Counted from the first letter of the stretch, positions 16,329 to 25,742 are shown. The stretch is 34,191 nt of DNA from JBMNKL01 sp050261495 (GCA_050261495.1 JBLNDI010000044.1:1-34191), one strand, 5' to 3'. Program-made: numbers and translations. The notes: generated by a model not told the origin, from the sequence alone.

Positions 16329-17973
16329 GAAAGCGTTTTCGGCAGCAGTGGCCCAGGGAGCGCTGCCGGTTGCGGCCGTAGGCGAAATAACGGTGGAAAC
16401 GCCGAAAGAAAAAGAACATGGCGATTTCTCAACCAACATTGCAATGCAGCTTGCAAGGCATGCCGGGAAACGTCCGTCGCAGATTGCGGACATACTGGTT
16501 GCCAACATGGATTTTTCCGGCACGTATATTGAAAAAGCCAATTGCGCCGGTCCCGGGTTTATAAATTTCTACCTGGATCGGTCCTGGCTTTTCGATGCGT
16601 TGCGGATAATAGACCTTGAACGTGAGGATTACGGGAAGATAAATATCGGCAAAGGCAGCAGGGTCATGGTTGAGTTTGTCAGCGCAAACCCGACAGGGCC
16701 GCTTCACATGGGCAATGCCAGGGGCGGTGCGCTGGGCGACTGCATAGCGAGCGTGCTTGAGGCCGCGGGCTATGACGTGACGCGGGAGTATTACATTAAT
16801 GACGCCGGCAACCAGGTGGAAAAATTCGGACTATCGCTTGAGGCAAGGTATATCCAGCTCCTGAAAGGCGAAGATGCGGTGGAGTTCCCGGAGGACGGCT
16901 ACCACGGCGAGGATATAATCGACCATATGAAAGACTATATCGCGCAATATGGAGACAAGCTTCTTGATGCGGAACCTTCGGCAAGGCGGAAGGAGCTTGT
17001 TGATTATGTGCTGCCCAAGAACCTCGAGAGGATCAGGAAAGGGCTGGATGCATACGGCGTCAGGTTTGACGTGTGGTTTTCCGAGCAATCCCTTTATGAC
17101 AGCGGCGAGCTTGAAGATACTCTGAATTATTTGAGGGAGAGAGGATTTATTGTGGAAAAGGAAGGCGCCGTATGGTTCAAAGCTACAGCATTCGGCCTTG
17201 AAAAGGATGAAGTCATTATCAGGAACAATGGGCTTCCAACCTATTTTGCTTCCGATATAGCATATCACAGGAACAAATTTATCGAGAGGGGCTTCGACCG
17301 GGTAATAAACCTGCTCGGCGCCGACCACCACGGCCATGCCGCAAGGATGAAAGCCGCCGTCGAGGCTCTCGGGGTGGATCCTTCCAGGCTTGACATCATC
17401 ATATTCCAGTTGGTCCGTCTGTTCAGGAACGGTGAGGTGGCCAGGATGTCCAAGAGAACCGGGCGGACAATATCCCTTGACGATTTGCTGGAAGAAGTCG
17501 GCAGGGATGCGGCGCGTTTCATATTTAACACGAAAGCGGCCGGAAGCCACCTGGATTTTGATCTTGACCTGGCAGTGAAGCAGTCCAACGAAAACCCCGT
17601 TTACTACGTGCAATACGCGCATGCCAGGATTTGCAGCATGCTGAAGCTGATCGAAGCGGAGGGGACAAAAATTCCGAAAGCGGAAGAAGCGGACCTCGCA
17701 AAGCTCAAGGAGCCCGAGGAGCTTGATCTTATAAGGAAACTTGCCGATTACCCGGATGAAATCAGGATCTCGGCCCAAACTCTCGAACCCAGCAGGCTGA
17801 CCAGGTACGTGATGGATGTTGCGTCATGCTTCCACAGCTTCTATAACGCATGCAGGGTTAAAGGCGAGGAGGAAGAGATTATGAAGGCAAGGCTTGTTCT
17901 CGTATCGGCAACCCGCACCGTTATTAAAAATGTGCTGGACATCCTGAGCATAAACGCGCCGGAAAGAATGTAG
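16279..17973 (+). CDS. argS: Arginyl-tRNA synthetase
   Basis: Class I ArgRS, 564 residues, charging tRNA-Arg. The N-terminal add-1 domain runs to about residue 100. NPTGPLHMGNARGG contains the HIGH-type signature (HMGN) and ARMSKRTG the KMSKS-type loop. The C-terminal anticodon domain contains YVQYAHARICSM and ends INAPERM. The length matches family members. Its start overlaps the ywiB-like gene by 50 bases. No T-box leader is visible, which fits an internal position in the operon. Confidence 0.97.
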   Translation: MRNIIEELREQVRNTVRKAFSAAVAQGALPVAAVGEITVETPKEKEHGDFSTNIAMQLARHAGKRPSQIADILVANMDFSGTYIEKANCAGPGFINFYLDRSWLFDALRIIDLEREDYGKINIGKGSRVMVEFVSANPTGPLHMGNARGGALGDCIASVLEAAGYDVTREYYINDAGNQVEKFGLSLEARYIQLLKGEDAVEFPEDGYHGEDIIDHMKDYIAQYGDKLLDAEPSARRKELVDYVLPKNLERIRKGLDAYGVRFDVWFSEQSLYDSGELEDTLNYLRERGFIVEKEGAVWFKATAFGLEKDEVIIRNNGLPTYFASDIAYHRNKFIERGFDRVINLLGADHHGHAARMKAAVEALGVDPSRLDIIIFQLVRLFRNGEVARMSKRTGRTISLDDLLEEVGRDAARFIFNTKAAGSHLDFDLDLAVKQSNENPVYYVQYAHARICSMLKLIEAEGTKIPKAEEADLAKLKEPEELDLIRKLADYPDEIRISAQTLEPSRLTRYVMDVASCFHSFYNACRVKGEEEEIMKARLVLVSATRTVIKNVLDILSINAPERM

Positions 17974-18107
17974 AAAGCTTCCGGGCTGTAACATAATTGT
18001 AAACTGTCATATTTCACGTCGCATATTAATTTTCCGCCTTTTAAGCCGATATATAAAACGAAGCGGACTATTTGCTCAATACATGTCGGAAAAGGTGGAA
18101 ACCCAAA

Positions 18108-21092
18108 TTGCAATTTTGCCGTGAATTAATCAAAAAACTTAAGCTTTTGCTGTTTATACTTGTTTTGTCGGTGCTTTTCGCAGGACTGCCCCCGATAAAC
18201 CGTGTTATTTCTTCCTGCACTGCCGCATTGGCGGCGGAGGTACCCGGAGTCATATATTACGGGGATGCTGCCGCGCAGTCGGTCATCGACGGGTTGAAGT
18301 ATACGGATTTAAGCGGCAGTGTCTGGTCGAAGGAAGCAATTTATGAAGCCGGTGCGCTGGGCATCCTGAAAGGACTGGACGGGGCGGGAAGGCGGTTTGG
18401 CAGGAGTACCACCCTGACGAAGGAAGAAGCGCTGGCAATTGTATACAGGGCGGCCGGGCGCGAGGAAGAAGCGCTGCAGGCCGGTACTGCCGTTAACAAT
18501 ATGCGTGCCGCTGGGAATAGGAAAACCGACCCGGCGGATGTGCTTTTTGACGGGTTTCTCAGCCTGGCCGCAAACGACGGCCTTATTACGGCCAGGGATT
18601 TGGCAGACGCGTATAATCCCGACCAGGAAGGATTGACCGAAGAAAACTTCAGAAGGAAAAGCGCCGCACAGAGGCAGGAATTTGCATATTGGCTTGCACT
18701 GGCATTGAACCTGCAGCCGGCAGGGCAACAGCAGGAATTGCTCAACTATACCGATTGGCGCAGCATTGACCCCGGCAAGATGCAATATATTGAAACTTTG
18801 CTGAGAGAAAGGATAATAACAGGCAGCAACGGGCGGATCAATCCCAGGCAGCAGGTTACCAGGGAGCAGGGCGCCCAAATCGTAAAGAACGCGGAAGATG
18901 AAATACTGGCAGCCAAGGGGTACTCGAAAAGCTTCGGCATAATAGAAAAAATCGAGCTTGTAAGGGATTATACCGGCGGAGCTGCCGTCTCGGGCAGGAA
19001 TATTACCGTGGCGAACGCGGACGGAAGCTATGCTTCAATACGTACGTCCGAGCAGCCAGGCAACGGATCGGGCAATAGAAATGAAAATACCGGCGAGTCT
19101 GTCGCAGGGCGGAAAAGGGAACTGGTTGTCTATAAGGACGGTATTATCGGAGACAGCGGGTTGTTAAGCGCAGGCGACAGGATCAAGTACATATATGACG
19201 GTTCAAATACGGTCAAGTATGTCCAGGTTGTTTCAAATATTAACGAAACAAGGTACGTGGCGGTCGAGGTAAGCAGCGTCGACAGTGCTAACCTGCTGAT
19301 AGATGTTATCAAGCTGTTTGACATGGATTACCCTGACATGGAAAGCATCGCTTACGCAGGTTCGTTAAGCTTTTCGGGGACTGAAAAAAACCTGTACAGG
19401 ATATCACCGGGCGCTTCTGTTGCAATCAACGGCGTTAAGGCCGACCTTGCGGGCATTTCGGAAGGGGCGGCCGCTATTTTTACCATTGACAGCAATAACA
19501 ATGTAAGGGATATTCAATTCGGAGATTTGGGAATTAACGCGGAGGCAAGGTTTATTGTAAGGGGCATTGTCGAAGAGAACAATCCGCGTCTCGGATATTT
19601 AACGCTATATAATGAAGACGGGTCAGGGACGGGCGGCCAGGCTGTTCTTAGAACGTATAACTATGTCGACCAGAACAGGACCGAAATTTACAGGAACAGA
19701 AAGGTGGTCGGCGCCGATGACATCCAGGCCGGCGACACGGCTTATATCAGGCTGGACGGCGACGGAAATATTGCGTCGATCAGCGCGGTCGACAATTATG
19801 TCAGGAAGTACGGAAGGGTTATATCCAGGCTTCCGTCGGCAATCCTGGTGGAATTCGATGACGGCATTCAGGAGCTACTGGCTGCCGACGCAAACGTAGT
19901 CGTGGTTAAAGACAGAATGCTTGTCGGGTTTGGCGCGATAAAGGACGGCGACCGTGTGAGGCTGCTTCTCAATGAAAACGGCAAAGGCGCCGGGTTGAAG
20001 GAAATCACCATAGAAAGCGTTGACCATTATATCAGCAATATATATAAAGGCAAGGTCGAGAGGATTGACAATATATCCGGCAAAATAGCGGTCATGAACA
20101 TGCAGGTGTTCAATAGGGGCAATTGGGACCGCGTCGACTGGAAAGGTTTGTCAACCATCCCGATGGCGGAGGAATTCAAAATCTATTTGAACGACAGGGT
20201 TATTGACATTGACGACGCCAACCGGCTGTTGTATCTGAACGAGGCTTATATTGCCGTAGAGGAAACCTACGGGCACGAAGAGAGGGCTGTCAAAATGACA
20301 TTCCGCAACAGTTCCGATACGCCGGTGCCAGTCGTATCTGACAAAATAACGGGCGTTGTTTCAGGCTCCGGGAGCTTCATGCTTTACAGGGAAAACAAGA
20401 AGGTCGGGTATTCCGACGGCAGCATTATAGTCAAGCACGGGAGGCTGGTGTCCGGCAACAGCCTTGGCGACGGCGACGACGCTTACATGGCGCTGGACAG
20501 GAGCTATTCGGACGGCAGCATATATGCCTCCGTGCTGAAGATAGATGAACCCGTGAACGCGGACGGTCTTATCATTTACCGCGGCAGGATCAGCGAAATA
20601 GATGAAGGAAGAAGCTTTACCCTTGAATCGTTCTCGCAGCTTCAGGGTATTGAATGGGAATACCATAATACGCCAAAGACATTCGGCATTACGTATGACA
20701 CACGCGTTTTGAACGATGACGGCGTCCTGAACGTGCGCGATTTCGTCGGATACGGCGAGGACAGCTATTTGCAGAGAACAGTGTATGTTGCGTCGGACGG
20801 GGTTAATGCCGTTTTGGTAAGCACCGCGCCGTTTGGAACGGAAAATATGAGGGGCATGGTCTATGAAATCGGCGGAGACCTTATGAAGCTGAGTAAAGTC
20901 AGCGTTTATGACGAATCCAGCCTGATGTGGGTCAGCAAGCCCGATGTTTCCATTAGCCTGTTGAAAAATACGATAGTTGTGAAAAACGGCAAAATCGTTA
21001 ATGCCGCCGCCATCTCCAAGGGCGCGTCGGTAAGGGTGCTGAAGAAGAATACGGGCACAAGCGGAGACGGTTATATCGTGTTTATCGAGTGA
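18108..21092 (+). CDS. SLH-domain surface protein with about six repeated beta units
   Basis: A secreted 994-residue protein. Residues 1-45 form a signal peptide with a long hydrophobic core (LLLFILVLSVLFAGL) and a likely cut after ALAAE. The next about 230 residues hold SLH-type segments (KEAIYEAGALGILKGLDG; YIETLLRERIITGSNGRI) that bind wall polymer. The remainder is beta-rich and contains about six related units with the pattern A-G-D-x-hydrophobic-x-hydrophobic, for example IQAGDTAYIRLDGDGN and IKDGDRVRLLLNENGK, between roughly 19130 and 21092. The start TTG at 18108 follows AAAGGTGG (18091-18098); a TTG at 18072 lacks a site. It likely stays on the cell surface; its partner is unknown. 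Another SLH protein follows at once. Confidence 0.85.
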   Translation: MQFCRELIKKLKLLLFILVLSVLFAGLPPINRVISSCTAALAAEVPGVIYYGDAAAQSVIDGLKYTDLSGSVWSKEAIYEAGALGILKGLDGAGRRFGRSTTLTKEEALAIVYRAAGREEEALQAGTAVNNMRAAGNRKTDPADVLFDGFLSLAANDGLITARDLADAYNPDQEGLTEENFRRKSAAQRQEFAYWLALALNLQPAGQQQELLNYTDWRSIDPGKMQYIETLLRERIITGSNGRINPRQQVTREQGAQIVKNAEDEILAAKGYSKSFGIIEKIELVRDYTGGAAVSGRNITVANADGSYASIRTSEQPGNGSGNRNENTGESVAGRKRELVVYKDGIIGDSGLLSAGDRIKYIYDGSNTVKYVQVVSNINETRYVAVEVSSVDSANLLIDVIKLFDMDYPDMESIAYAGSLSFSGTEKNLYRISPGASVAINGVKADLAGISEGAAAIFTIDSNNNVRDIQFGDLGINAEARFIVRGIVEENNPRLGYLTLYNEDGSGTGGQAVLRTYNYVDQNRTEIYRNRKVVGADDIQAGDTAYIRLDGDGNIASISAVDNYVRKYGRVISRLPSAILVEFDDGIQELLAADANVVVVKDRMLVGFGAIKDGDRVRLLLNENGKGAGLKEITIESVDHYISNIYKGKVERIDNISGKIAVMNMQVFNRGNWDRVDWKGLSTIPMAEEFKIYLNDRVIDIDDANRLLYLNEAYIAVEETYGHEERAVKMTFRNSSDTPVPVVSDKITGVVSGSGSFMLYRENKKVGYSDGSIIVKHGRLVSGNSLGDGDDAYMALDRSYSDGSIYASVLKIDEPVNADGLIIYRGRISEIDEGRSFTLESFSQLQGIEWEYHNTPKTFGITYDTRVLNDDGVLNVRDFVGYGEDSYLQRTVYVASDGVNAVLVSTAPFGTENMRGMVYEIGGDLMKLSKVSVYDESSLMWVSKPDVSISLLKNTIVVKNGKIVNAAAISKGASVRVLKKNTGTSGDGYIVFIE

Positions 21093-21118
21093 AACTGTAA
21101 TTGGGGGTCTTCTTGACA

Positions 21119-22648
21119 ATGAGTAAAAGGATTACGGTACTGGCGCTAATCATGGCGATATTGCTCATCTTTGCCGAAACAGCTTTTGCGCGTGAAGGCA
21201 TATGCGGGTATGAGGGCGGTATTTCGTCGGGCGAAGTGCCCGGCAGAACGACGCTGGATTACCTGGAAGTGACGTTTATTACCGGGGAACCTGTAGTTTT
21301 TAAAGGTACGCTGACCATAAAAAAGAACCAGAAGCAGGACAAGCTTACCACAACATATACATACAGCCTTCGGAATGCGGAAACAAACGGTACGCTGACG
21401 CGTACGCTGGTATTTGAAACCACCGCCTCGGTATCGGGGAACGGGCAGATAACGGAAGAAACCAGGCTGACTTCGGCGAGGGAAAGCATAAGGATTAACG
21501 GGACTACCTATAATATTGCCAATATAAACAGTTATGATTTTTCCCGTTCAAACCTTATTGATCCGAAACCCGCCATCCAGTATCATGCCGGCAGCATCTG
21601 GAGCAGGAAGGTGTACCAGGTCGGCACGGCGGCGGAAGGCAATATGGTGACGGTCGAGTGCACAGGCAGCTATTACGGGTACGACCAGTACTGGGGCAAT
21701 GCCGAAAGCCTGGTCCTGGATTATATAATCAGCAGTGAAACGAACAACGGCGACGTGGTGGACAAATGGAGGGGAACGGCATCAGTGAAAATATCCTGCA
21801 CATCCACGGAGCAGTTGACATACCAGGAAAACAAGCCCGATCAGATAAGTTTTCCGGGCAATTACGTTCAGAAACGCATGAACTCAAGCGTCCTGGAGTA
21901 CACGTGCAAGCTGCCCGAGTTTGACGCAAAGGGCGTGGCAACGGATTATTTCGTGACATACAGGGATAGCCTTACAATAGAAACATTTCCTATGCAAAAG
22001 AGCCTTCCGACCGTGAATCCTGCCAATATAAGGGGCCATTGGGCAGAGGAAGAAATCAGGATCATGTTCGGCCTGGAGGTATTTAAAGGAGACGGGACAC
22101 ACTTCTACCCCGATAATTTCATGAGCAGGGCGGAATTTGCAGCAGCGATGGACCAGGTGGCCAGGGAGGTCCCTCAGGATCCGATGCTGTCTGCCAGACC
22201 CGTTGCGCAAAGAAGAATACAGTCCAAGGAGCCTGTAATATCGCCATTTGACGACGTATCTATTGAAAATATTTATTTCAGCCAGATAAAAAGGTCTTTT
22301 GACCGCGGCCTGATGAATGGAGTAGGCAGAAACCTGTTCGGGCCCAATGAAGGCATAACCAGGGCTGACGCGGTCGTTGCGTTTGTAAGGGCGCTTGGCT
22401 TCGAGAACCTGGCTCCCTCTCCTTACGCGGTGACAACCTTCAGGGACAATGATCTTATACCGTCCTATGCTAGGAATGCCGCTTATGTGGCCCAAAGAAT
22501 CGGGCTGATTCAGGCCGACGGCAAGGGGAATATGAATCCCAGGAAGAAGATTACCAAGGCTGAAGGAGCCATAATGTTCAATAATCTTATCAAATATCTC
22601 CAGGACGGTATCAGGAAAGATTACAGGGAAAGGCTGGTCAATTACTAA
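21119..22648 (+). CDS. SLH-domain surface protein with three C-terminal SLH repeats
   Basis: A secreted 509-residue protein. Residues 1-24 are a signal peptide ending AETAFA. The middle (about 40-300) is beta-rich and not recognised. Three SLH domains close it: NIRGHWAEEEIRIMFGLEVF, then IYFSQIKRSFDRGLMNGVGR and FGPNEGITRADAVVAF, then ARNAAYVAQRIGLIQADGKG. They anchor the protein non-covalently to the wall. The ATG at 21119 follows GGGGGT at 21103-21108, 26 bases after the previous stop, so the two SLH genes are one operon. The protein has its SLH end at the C-terminus, the opposite of its upstream neighbour. Confidence 0.88.
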   Translation: MSKRITVLALIMAILLIFAETAFAREGICGYEGGISSGEVPGRTTLDYLEVTFITGEPVVFKGTLTIKKNQKQDKLTTTYTYSLRNAETNGTLTRTLVFETTASVSGNGQITEETRLTSARESIRINGTTYNIANINSYDFSRSNLIDPKPAIQYHAGSIWSRKVYQVGTAAEGNMVTVECTGSYYGYDQYWGNAESLVLDYIISSETNNGDVVDKWRGTASVKISCTSTEQLTYQENKPDQISFPGNYVQKRMNSSVLEYTCKLPEFDAKGVATDYFVTYRDSLTIETFPMQKSLPTVNPANIRGHWAEEEIRIMFGLEVFKGDGTHFYPDNFMSRAEFAAAMDQVAREVPQDPMLSARPVAQRRIQSKEPVISPFDDVSIENIYFSQIKRSFDRGLMNGVGRNLFGPNEGITRADAVVAFVRALGFENLAPSPYAVTTFRDNDLIPSYARNAAYVAQRIGLIQADGKGNMNPRKKITKAEGAIMFNNLIKYLQDGIRKDYRERLVNY

Positions 22649-22748
22649 TCTTTAGTGATACAATATATCTTGCAGCGGGTAAAATTGCTAAAAGCACGCT
22701 GTGCCGCTCTTTCAAGAGAGGCTGAGTTTATTGCAAAGGGGAATTATT

Positions 22749-24245
22749 GTGAAAAGTTACTTGCGCAAATCAAGATTGACCCTGATTATTCTTTCTGTCC
22801 TGATTATTGCCGTTTTTCTCGGGCAGACCGTGTTTGCAGCGTCAGACGAGGACAATATCAATCTTCTTTACCTTGAGAAAACCCTCGAATTAATCCGCGA
22901 CCAGTACGGGGGCGAGATATCGGACAGCGAATTGGTGGATGGCGTGGTCAGGGGCATTATGAATTCTCTGGACGATTATACTACATATTATACCAGGGAA
23001 GAGAAGGAAGCTTTTATTGATTCGGTGTCGGGCGTATTCGGAGGCATCGGGATATCAATGGAAGTGAGCGGCGATTATATCGTCGTATCAAAAGTGCTTA
23101 CGGCTACGCCGGCGGAAAGAGCCGGAATATTGCAGGGAGACAAAATTGTCGAGGCCGACGGCGTAAGCCTCGTGGGAGCGACAGCCGAAAAGGCGGCTTC
23201 CGTAATAAAGGGTGAGGTCGGAACCGTTGTAAAAATAGGCGTTTTGCGGAACGGAAGCAACCAAATCAAGTATTTTGAGATTACCAGGGAAGTTATCAAG
23301 GTGAACCCGGTAACATTTGAGATAAGAAACGGTATCGGCTACATCAAGCTGGATATGTTCAACGAAAATACGAACGAATATATTACAAAAGCGTTGGAAG
23401 CTATAGACCGGAATAAAATTACGAAAATCATACTTGACCTGAGGGACAATCCGGGCGGTGAGGTCGGGCAGGCAACGACGCTGGCGCAGAAATTTGTGCC
23501 GAAGGGAATTATCACAAAGCTGGATTTCCATTCCGAAAGGTATAACGACGTCGTATACTACTCCTACCTTGAAAAACCCAAGTATAAACTTGCCGTCCTG
23601 GTAAACGGCAATACCGCAAGCGCTGCGGAAATCGTGGCAGGAGCGGTGCAGGATACCGGCGCGGGCAAGCTGGTAGGGACAAAGACGTTTGGAAAGGCGA
23701 AATTCCAGAGCCTGATACCCATATTGTCGAGGGATGCGTTTATCAAGTATATCAACAAGGGTATACTTGCGGTAAGCGCTTACGACTTGCAGTATCGCGG
23801 AATAATGCCCGAAGAAGAAGATATTGCCGGGTATGCGAAATTAACGCTGGGCGTGTACTATACGCCGAAAGGCAGGATGATCGACGGGCGGGGCCTTACT
23901 CCCGACATTGTAGTGGAAGCGCCGAAGCCGGTGAATAATGTCAATATCAACAACATCCAGAAGCTGACCAGGACCGTGGATCATGCTTTGAACGGGCAGG
24001 GAATCGATGTTTATAACGCCGAAAAGCTTTTGAAGTTCATGGGATATAACATTACGGCCGTTGACAATACGCTGGATAAAGACACGGTTGAAGCTTTAAA
24101 GTCTTTCCAGCAGAAATCGGGCATCAAGGTAAGCGGGATTCTTGACATGAGTACACAGGCTGTCATGAATATCGAGTTGGATAAGTTGATCGCAAGGCAT
24201 GACATACAATACGCCGCTGCCGTTGAAGCGCTGCTCGGTAATTAA
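22749..24245 (+). CDS. S41 carboxy-terminal processing protease with PDZ and peptidoglycan-binding domains (CtpA/CtpB-like)
   Basis: A 498-residue exported protease. Residues 1-30 are a hydrophobic export segment (LIILSVLIIAVFLGQTVFA). A PDZ domain spans about 95-175 (GGIGISMEV, ATPAERAGILQGDKIVEADG). The S41 core has LDLRDNPGG, the nucleophile Ser291 in GNTASAAEIV, and the base Lys316 in GTKTFGKAKF, with the 25-residue spacing expected. Residues about 420-490 (AEKLLKFMGY, VEALKSFQQKSG) form a peptidoglycan-binding-1 domain. GTG at 22749 is the start because AAGGGG lies 7 bases before it. CtpB in B. subtilis acts in sporulation signalling; the adjacency to spoIIR is consistent with that but does not prove it. 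Confidence 0.93.
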   Translation: MKSYLRKSRLTLIILSVLIIAVFLGQTVFAASDEDNINLLYLEKTLELIRDQYGGEISDSELVDGVVRGIMNSLDDYTTYYTREEKEAFIDSVSGVFGGIGISMEVSGDYIVVSKVLTATPAERAGILQGDKIVEADGVSLVGATAEKAASVIKGEVGTVVKIGVLRNGSNQIKYFEITREVIKVNPVTFEIRNGIGYIKLDMFNENTNEYITKALEAIDRNKITKIILDLRDNPGGEVGQATTLAQKFVPKGIITKLDFHSERYNDVVYYSYLEKPKYKLAVLVNGNTASAAEIVAGAVQDTGAGKLVGTKTFGKAKFQSLIPILSRDAFIKYINKGILAVSAYDLQYRGIMPEEEDIAGYAKLTLGVYYTPKGRMIDGRGLTPDIVVEAPKPVNNVNINNIQKLTRTVDHALNGQGIDVYNAEKLLKFMGYNITAVDNTLDKDTVEALKSFQQKSGIKVSGILDMSTQAVMNIELDKLIARHDIQYAAAVEALLGN

Positions 24246-24374
24246 GAAAAACAGCTTCCCAGTTTCTTTTTTCATTGCACATTGTTAACTTAAAGTATAA
24301 ATTTTATCCTTATTGACAATACTTTATATCGTTGGATAAAGCATAATATTCAGGTATTGTCAGGGGGATATGCA

Positions 24375-25103
24375 ATGAAAAGACTATTGGAAGCGGTTAG
24401 GAAAACCGCAACCCGGATACGCATCCGAAAGCCGGCGGCAGGACTGATCGCGGCGATATTGACGGCTGTTCTGGTTTTTAGTGTCCATGGTGTAAATTCT
24501 TACACTGAAAGCGTAAACGACGGATTGGCTGAAAACATTATAAGGCTCCATATCATAGCCAACAGCGATTCGGCTGCGGACCAGGAGCTTAAGCGCAACG
24601 TAAGGGACGCCGTCCTGGCATTTGTGCGGGAGATGGTGGATGAATCCGGTAATATAAAAGAAACCGAAGCGATTATAAGGGAAAACATCAGCGGCATTTC
24701 GGCCGTCGCAAGGAAGACGGTGCTGGAAAGCGGCATGGATTATACTGTTAAAACGGAATTTGGGAAGTATCCTTTTCCAACAAAAGCATATGGGGATATC
24801 ATACTGCCGCCGGGAGTGTATCAAGCCCTGAGAGTGGTTATCGGGAAGGGTGAAGGATCCAACTGGTGGTGTGTTCTTTTTCCGCCTTTATGCTTTGTAG
24901 ACGTTACGCATGGCATTGTGCCGGACTCGGTCAAGGAAGAGCTGAAGGAAGTGCTTTCGGACGAGGAGTACAGCATAGTGACTTCTTCCGCCGACGAAAG
25001 CGATATTCCCGTCAAAATAAGGTTCAAGATTGTTGAGATGTTCCAGGATTCAAAAATCAGGCTTGCAGGCGCTTTTGAAAAGCTGTTCAAACCGCAAAGC
25101 TGA
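24375..25103 (+). CDS. spoIIR: Stage II sporulation protein R
   Basis: A 242-residue exported signalling protein. A basic N-terminus and membrane segment (about residues 20-40, GLIAAILTAVLVF) lead to the family core: IRLHIIANSDSAADQELK, GDIILPPGVYQALRVVIGKG and NWWCVLFPPLCFVD, all SpoIIR signatures. In B. subtilis it is made in the forespore under sigma F and activates SpoIIGA in the mother cell so that pro-sigma E is processed. GGGGG at 24363-24367 is 7 bases before the ATG. No convincing sigma-F promoter was found by eye; a TTGACA at 24313 has no matching -10. It marks the organism as a spore former. Confidence 0.95.
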   Translation: MKRLLEAVRKTATRIRIRKPAAGLIAAILTAVLVFSVHGVNSYTESVNDGLAENIIRLHIIANSDSAADQELKRNVRDAVLAFVREMVDESGNIKETEAIIRENISGISAVARKTVLESGMDYTVKTEFGKYPFPTKAYGDIILPPGVYQALRVVIGKGEGSNWWCVLFPPLCFVDVTHGIVPDSVKEELKEVLSDEEYSIVTSSADESDIPVKIRFKIVEMFQDSKIRLAGAFEKLFKPQS

Positions 25104-25200
25104 AGTTCGCACGGCTGTGGATGAATCGGTTGGATAGGTTGGGTAGGGCGGCTTGTGATTTGACATTATGTGTAGTAATAGTCGCAGTGTGTGTTTTATG

Positions 25201-25418
25201 CGGATTGCATACGGGTGCTGGTCAAGGCATATGATGAAACGACTTAGCGAGTCTAAGCATATGCCAAACCAAGGTGACGGCAAATCCGCCATGGATGGCG
25301 GATTTAGCTGGAAATGACACGGATGTCATTAGAAGCGGCCGAACAAAATAGGGGCATATGCGCCAGAGTCGCTAGGAGCTTTCATCCGATGCCTTGACCA
25401 GCACCTGCATGCAGTCCG
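25201..25418. repeat. Imperfect 65-bp inverted repeat flanking a structured 87-bp centre (MITE-like or structured RNA)
   Basis: The left arm 25201-25265 and the right arm 25353-25418 are reverse complements with about 53 of 65 positions matching and one gap; the longest exact block is GGTGCTGGTCAAGGCAT. The centre holds a perfect 9-bp hairpin (AAATCCGCC 25282-25290 with GGCGGATTT 25297-25305) and a 7-bp hairpin (AATGACA 25313-25319 with TGTCATT 25324-25330). There is no transposase gene. Arms this long with nested stems suggest a non-autonomous mobile element or a transcribed structured RNA. The family is not recognised. Confidence 0.8.
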
Positions 25419-25529
25419 ATCGATTCACATATGTCCGCGTTGGAGTGAGACAGGACAATACAGCCTGTTCATTTCTTCACATGATGTTATGTTTGCGCCG
25501 TGCCCGTTTTTACTTATACATATTCGTTT

Positions 25530-25569
25530 GAGTCGTCTGGAACTTTCATCTGACGCCTTGACCTGTGCC
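25530..25569. repeat. Degraded third copy of the right arm of the 25201-25418 element
   Basis: GAGTCG, then GGA, CTTTCATC and GCCTTGACC occur in the same order and spacing as in the right arm at 25367-25406, about three quarters identical over 40 bases. It is a direct repeat of that arm and lies 44 bases before the guaB -35 box. It suggests repeated insertion or duplication with decay. Confidence 0.65.
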
Positions 25570-25613
25570 AGGCAATGGTCTCGCTAAATTTCCACAAAGC
25601 CTGCCAAATTTTC

Positions 25614-25642
25614 TTGACGCAGATATGGTTCTTATGTATAAT
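25614..25642 (+). promoter_or_regulatory. Sigma-A promoter for guaB
   Basis: TTGACG at 25614-25619 and TATAAT at 25637-25642 are 17 bases apart, close to consensus. Transcription would start near 25649, leaving a leader of about 95 bases before the guaB ATG. No purine riboswitch signature was seen in the leader. Confidence 0.8.
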
Positions 25643-25742
25643 GTTATCTAATATTTTGAGCCGAGATGCGAAAAGCCGTGAAATGCTTATGTAAAGCGGG
25701 CTGCACGTGCTTGTGCAATATTGGCGCAGGAGGGATGATCTC

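Larger units (their letters stand above)
25104..25742. other. Gene-free 639-bp region between spoIIR and guaB
   Basis: No open frame here has a start with a good ribosome binding site and a recognisable protein. The region contains the 218-bp inverted-repeat element (25201-25418), a separate degraded copy of its right arm (25530-25569), the guaB promoter (25614-25642) and about 95 bases of untranslated leader. The stretches 25104-25200 and 25419-25529 show nothing I can name. Confidence 0.7.

Noticed and set aside
16831..17778. Long open frame on the minus strand inside argS (315 codons)
   Set aside because: It has no ribosome binding site or family signature and mirrors the codon pattern of argS, which is certain.
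20361..21119. Minus-strand open frame of 252 codons in the first SLH gene
   Set aside because: A shadow of the SLH gene; no recognisable protein and no upstream signals.
21884..22495. Minus-strand open frame of 203 codons in the second SLH gene
   Set aside because: Antisense to clear SLH repeats; no independent evidence.
24313..24347. TTGACA with CATAAT before spoIIR considered as a sigma-A promoter
   Set aside because: The spacing is 23 bases, too long; no sigma-F match was convincing either.
25201..25569. Repeated arms considered as a CRISPR array
   Set aside because: The copies are inverted or degraded and there are no regular spacers or cas genes.
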